Assembly: GCA_937892915.1 (NCBI GenBank)
Contig: CALBIC010000048.1
Location: 1 to 7,205, forward strand
DNA length: 7,205 bases
Origin: UBA5972 sp002430125
GTDB taxonomy: Bacteria; Pseudomonadota; Alphaproteobacteria; Rhodobacterales; Rhodobacteraceae
Direction of reading: 5' to 3'
In this document: piece after piece, positions 5,561 through 7,205 of the stretch
Numbering within the stretch: position 1 is the stretch's first letter
Layout of the letters: every line of letters starts with the position of its first letter
The notes under the pieces: generated by a model
The model's database searches: none
Seen by the model: the letters and a program-made list of their open reading frames with translations, nothing else
Told to the model about the DNA's origin: nothing
Position numbers and translations under genes: made by a program

Positions 5561-6547
5561 TTACAGCATCGCCGGGACGACCTGATCGGGCGGGCGGTGG
5601 CCGTCGGCGAATGTTTTAATGTTGATGATGACTTTTTCGCCCATTTCAAGGCGGCCTTCACGGGTGGCCGAGCCCATATGTGGTAGCAACATCACAGTAT
5701 CCAGGCCGCGTAGGCGGGGGTTGATTTCGTGACCTTTCTCAAACACGTCAAGTCCGGCCCCGGCCAGTTCGCCTGCGCGTAACATGCGGGTAAAGGCATT
5801 TTCGTCGATCACCTCGCCGCGTGAGGTATTCACCACGAAAGCCGTTGGTTTTAGTAGTTTCAAGCGCCGCGCATTCAGCAGATGAAAGGTTGACAGAGAG
5901 TGCGGGCAATTGATTGACAGGATATCGATGCGGCTGAGCATCTGGTCCAGGCTTTCCCAATATGTGGCCTCAAGCTCGGCCTCGGTATCGGGATGGACGC
6001 GTTTGCGATTGTGGTAGTGGATTTGCAGGCCGAAAGGTTTGGCGCGCCGGGCCACGGCGCTGCCGATGCGGCCCATACCCAGAATGCCCAGTCGCTTGCC
6101 GCCAACCCGCGAGCCTAAAAGGGCAGATGGCGACCAGCCTTGCCAATCGCCGGTCTGGATCAGGTTTGAACCTTCCTTGAAACGACGCATCACCGTCAGA
6201 ATAAGGGCCATTGTCATATCGGCGGTGTCATCGGTCAAAACGCCGGGGGTGTTTGACACCAGAATACCACGTTGGCGGGCGGTTTGCACATCGATGTGAT
6301 CAAAGCCGGACCCATAATTGGCAATCAGGCGTAAACGCTCGCCTGATTGCGCAAGTGCCGCCGCGTCGATTGTGTCGTTGAGTGTCGGCACCAGAACATC
6401 GGCTCGCTGCATGGCTGCAACCAGCTGTTCGCGGCTGAAGGGCTTGTCGGTTTCGTTCAGTTCGACATCAAACAATTCCTTGAGCCGGGTTTCGACCGCT
6501 TCGGGCAACCGTCGCGTTACGACAACACTTAATTTTGTTCCGGGCAT
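5561..6547 (-). CDS. D-2-hydroxyacid dehydrogenase (glyoxylate/hydroxypyruvate reductase type)
   Basis: A 328-residue NAD(P)-dependent D-isomer-specific 2-hydroxyacid dehydrogenase. The N-terminal substrate-domain segment includes NYGSGFDHIDV (77-87) and the VSNTPGVLTDDTADMTMAL region (97-115). The Rossmann motif GILGMGRIGSAVARR is at 154-168, followed by HYHNRKR at 177-183. The arginines after the second strand suggest NADPH rather than NADH. Catalytic Arg243 is in NTSRGEVID and His290 in LLPHMGSAT. The usual Glu of the FExEP motif is replaced: residues 269-276 read FEKGHEIN, with Gly272 in the expected slot and Glu270 and Glu274 nearby. Likely substrates are glyoxylate, hydroxypyruvate or related acids. 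The frame extends upstream to 6796, but those residues are His/Arg-rich non-coding translation over the divergent gene. The ATG at 6547 has GGGGGAAG (6562-6555) seven bases upstream. It stands alone on this strand. Confidence 0.93.
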   Translation of the reverse strand: MPGTKLSVVVTRRLPEAVETRLKELFDVELNETDKPFSREQLVAAMQRADVLVPTLNDTIDAAALAQSGERLRLIANYGSGFDHIDVQTARQRGILVSNTPGVLTDDTADMTMALILTVMRRFKEGSNLIQTGDWQGWSPSALLGSRVGGKRLGILGMGRIGSAVARRAKPFGLQIHYHNRKRVHPDTEAELEATYWESLDQMLSRIDILSINCPHSLSTFHLLNARRLKLLKPTAFVVNTSRGEVIDENAFTRMLRAGELAGAGLDVFEKGHEINPRLRGLDTVMLLPHMGSATREGRLEMGEKVIINIKTFADGHRPPDQVVPAML

Positions 6548-6554
6548 AGGTGCA

Positions 6555-6562
6555 CTTCCCCC
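6555..6562 (-). promoter_or_regulatory. Ribosome binding site that fixes the dehydrogenase start
   Basis: GGGGGAAG on the minus strand, seven bases before the ATG at 6547-6545, selects this start over upstream in-frame ATGs. A TATAGG sequence (minus strand, near 6583-6578) could be a -10 box, but I found no convincing -35 at the right distance. Confidence 0.6.
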
Positions 6563-6670
6563 ACTGGATTTCTCAGCCCTATAGTGGCAAAAATCATTGC
6601 AAGGGGGCAAGGTGTAAAGCACCCCAAGACCCTTCAAAAAAGATTGAAACCGGACCGGGCGGGCCATGTG

Positions 6671-7204
6671 ATGAAAATCTGTGCATTTGCGTTCACAGCG
6701 GTGCTGCTGCTGATGATGATGATAGCGGTTGGTCCGGCGGATGCAGCGGATGAAAGCGCGGACGACGATGCGCCGGTGGTTGGTGCTGTGACGCATTTGC
6801 CGTTGCCGCGATTTGTGTCAATGAAAGCGAATACCGGAAATGCGCGGCGCGGCCCAAGCCTGGCACATCGGGTGGATTGGGTGTTTAAGCGTGAGAATAT
6901 GCCGCTGGAAATAACCGCAGAATACGGCAATTGGCGGCGCGTGCGGGACATCGACGGGGCCGGTGGATGGATGCACTATGCGTTGCTGTCAGGCGTGCGC
7001 ACGGTGATCGTACAAAAGGATTATGCAGCTTTGCGAGCGCGTCCAGAACAAGGAGCCGAGCCAAATGCCTATGCAGAACAAGGCGTTGTTGCGTTTTTGG
7101 GTCAATGTCGCCGCGACTGGTGCGAGATCACGGCTGATGGCCTGAAGGGCTGGGCGCTGCGGAGCGAGCTTTGGGGGATTGCGCCCGATGAAGTGCGGGA
7201 CTAG
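6671..7204 (+). CDS. Exported protein with two bacterial SH3-like domains (SH3_4 type)
   Basis: A 177-residue protein with a signal peptide: MK, a very hydrophobic core at residues 5-20 (including LLLMMMI), and cleavage after ADA or AADA near residue 25-26. An acidic linker (ESADDDAP, 28-35) precedes two SH3-like modules. Module 1 is residues 48-115: FVSMKANTGNARRGPS, then EYGNWRRVRDIDGAGGWMHYALLSGVRTVIV. Module 2 is residues 116-170: ALRARPEQGAEPNAYAEQGVV, then CRRDWCEITADGLKGWALRSELWGI, with a close cysteine pair 146/151. Double modules of this kind occur in alphaproteobacterial periplasmic proteins. Binding to peptidoglycan or envelope partners is a family-based guess. The ATG at 6671 directly precedes the signal peptide. 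The GTG one codon upstream (6668) is an alternative. The longer frame from 6584 would bury the signal peptide and is rejected. The TAG is at 7202-7204, so the gene is complete. Confidence 0.87.
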   Translation: MKICAFAFTAVLLLMMMIAVGPADAADESADDDAPVVGAVTHLPLPRFVSMKANTGNARRGPSLAHRVDWVFKRENMPLEITAEYGNWRRVRDIDGAGGWMHYALLSGVRTVIVQKDYAALRARPEQGAEPNAYAEQGVVAFLGQCRRDWCEITADGLKGWALRSELWGIAPDEVRD

Positions 7205-7205
7205 C

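Noticed and set aside
6584..6670. A longer start for the SH3-domain protein
   Set aside because: It would place 29 mostly basic residues before a clear signal peptide. The ATG at 6671, or the GTG at 6668, fits export.
6548..6796. An extension of the dehydrogenase to 6796
   Set aside because: The translation is His/Arg/Gln-rich, crosses the divergent SH3 gene, and the family N-terminus begins at the 6547 start with a good ribosome binding site.

Overview
The window looks like ordinary chromosome from an alphaproteobacterium, most likely the Rhodobacteraceae (Roseobacter group). The grounds are moderately high GC, the coaBC-dut-MoeB-like gene order, a 2-hydroxyacid dehydrogenase with the C-terminal tail I associate with that group, and a GC-rich structured intergenic element of a kind I recall from such genomes. 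The taxonomic call is by recognition, not by search. I see no mobile element, CRISPR array, tRNA or rRNA, and no intergenic gap longer than about 165 bases.

Layout. On the left, the minus strand carries cobU (adenosylcobinamide kinase/guanylyltransferase, 1162-623), followed by a cobC-like histidine phosphatase (626-48). Their stop and start codons overlap in ATGA, and together they cover nucleotide-loop activation and the last dephosphorylation step of cobalamin assembly. Divergent from them is an exported ChaN-family protein (1272-2084). After a 163-base gap that holds a perfect 9+2+9 palindrome, the plus strand has a tightly coupled run: coaBC (coenzyme A synthesis), dut (dUTPase) and a ThiF/MoeB-type E1-like adenylyltransferase with an added N-terminal membrane domain. 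Adjacent genes in this run overlap by 4 and 1 bases. A small four-helix DUF1761 membrane protein follows, with its own likely promoter and a strong ribosome binding site.

On the right, a D-2-hydroxyacid dehydrogenase (6547-5561, minus) converges on the DUF1761 gene. A GC-rich element with two hairpins (about 5459-5525) lies between the two 3' ends. Divergent from the dehydrogenase is a secreted protein with two bacterial SH3-like domains (6671-7204), complete at the window edge.

The genes are mainly housekeeping: cofactor synthesis (B12, CoA, probably sulfur-carrier activation for molybdopterin or thiamine), nucleotide sanitation, hydroxyacid metabolism and envelope proteins. I found no clear new system. 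The points most worth a second look are the 2136-2155 palindrome, the 5459-5525 structured element, the membrane-tethered MoeB/ThiF protein, and the displaced catalytic glutamate region of the dehydrogenase.
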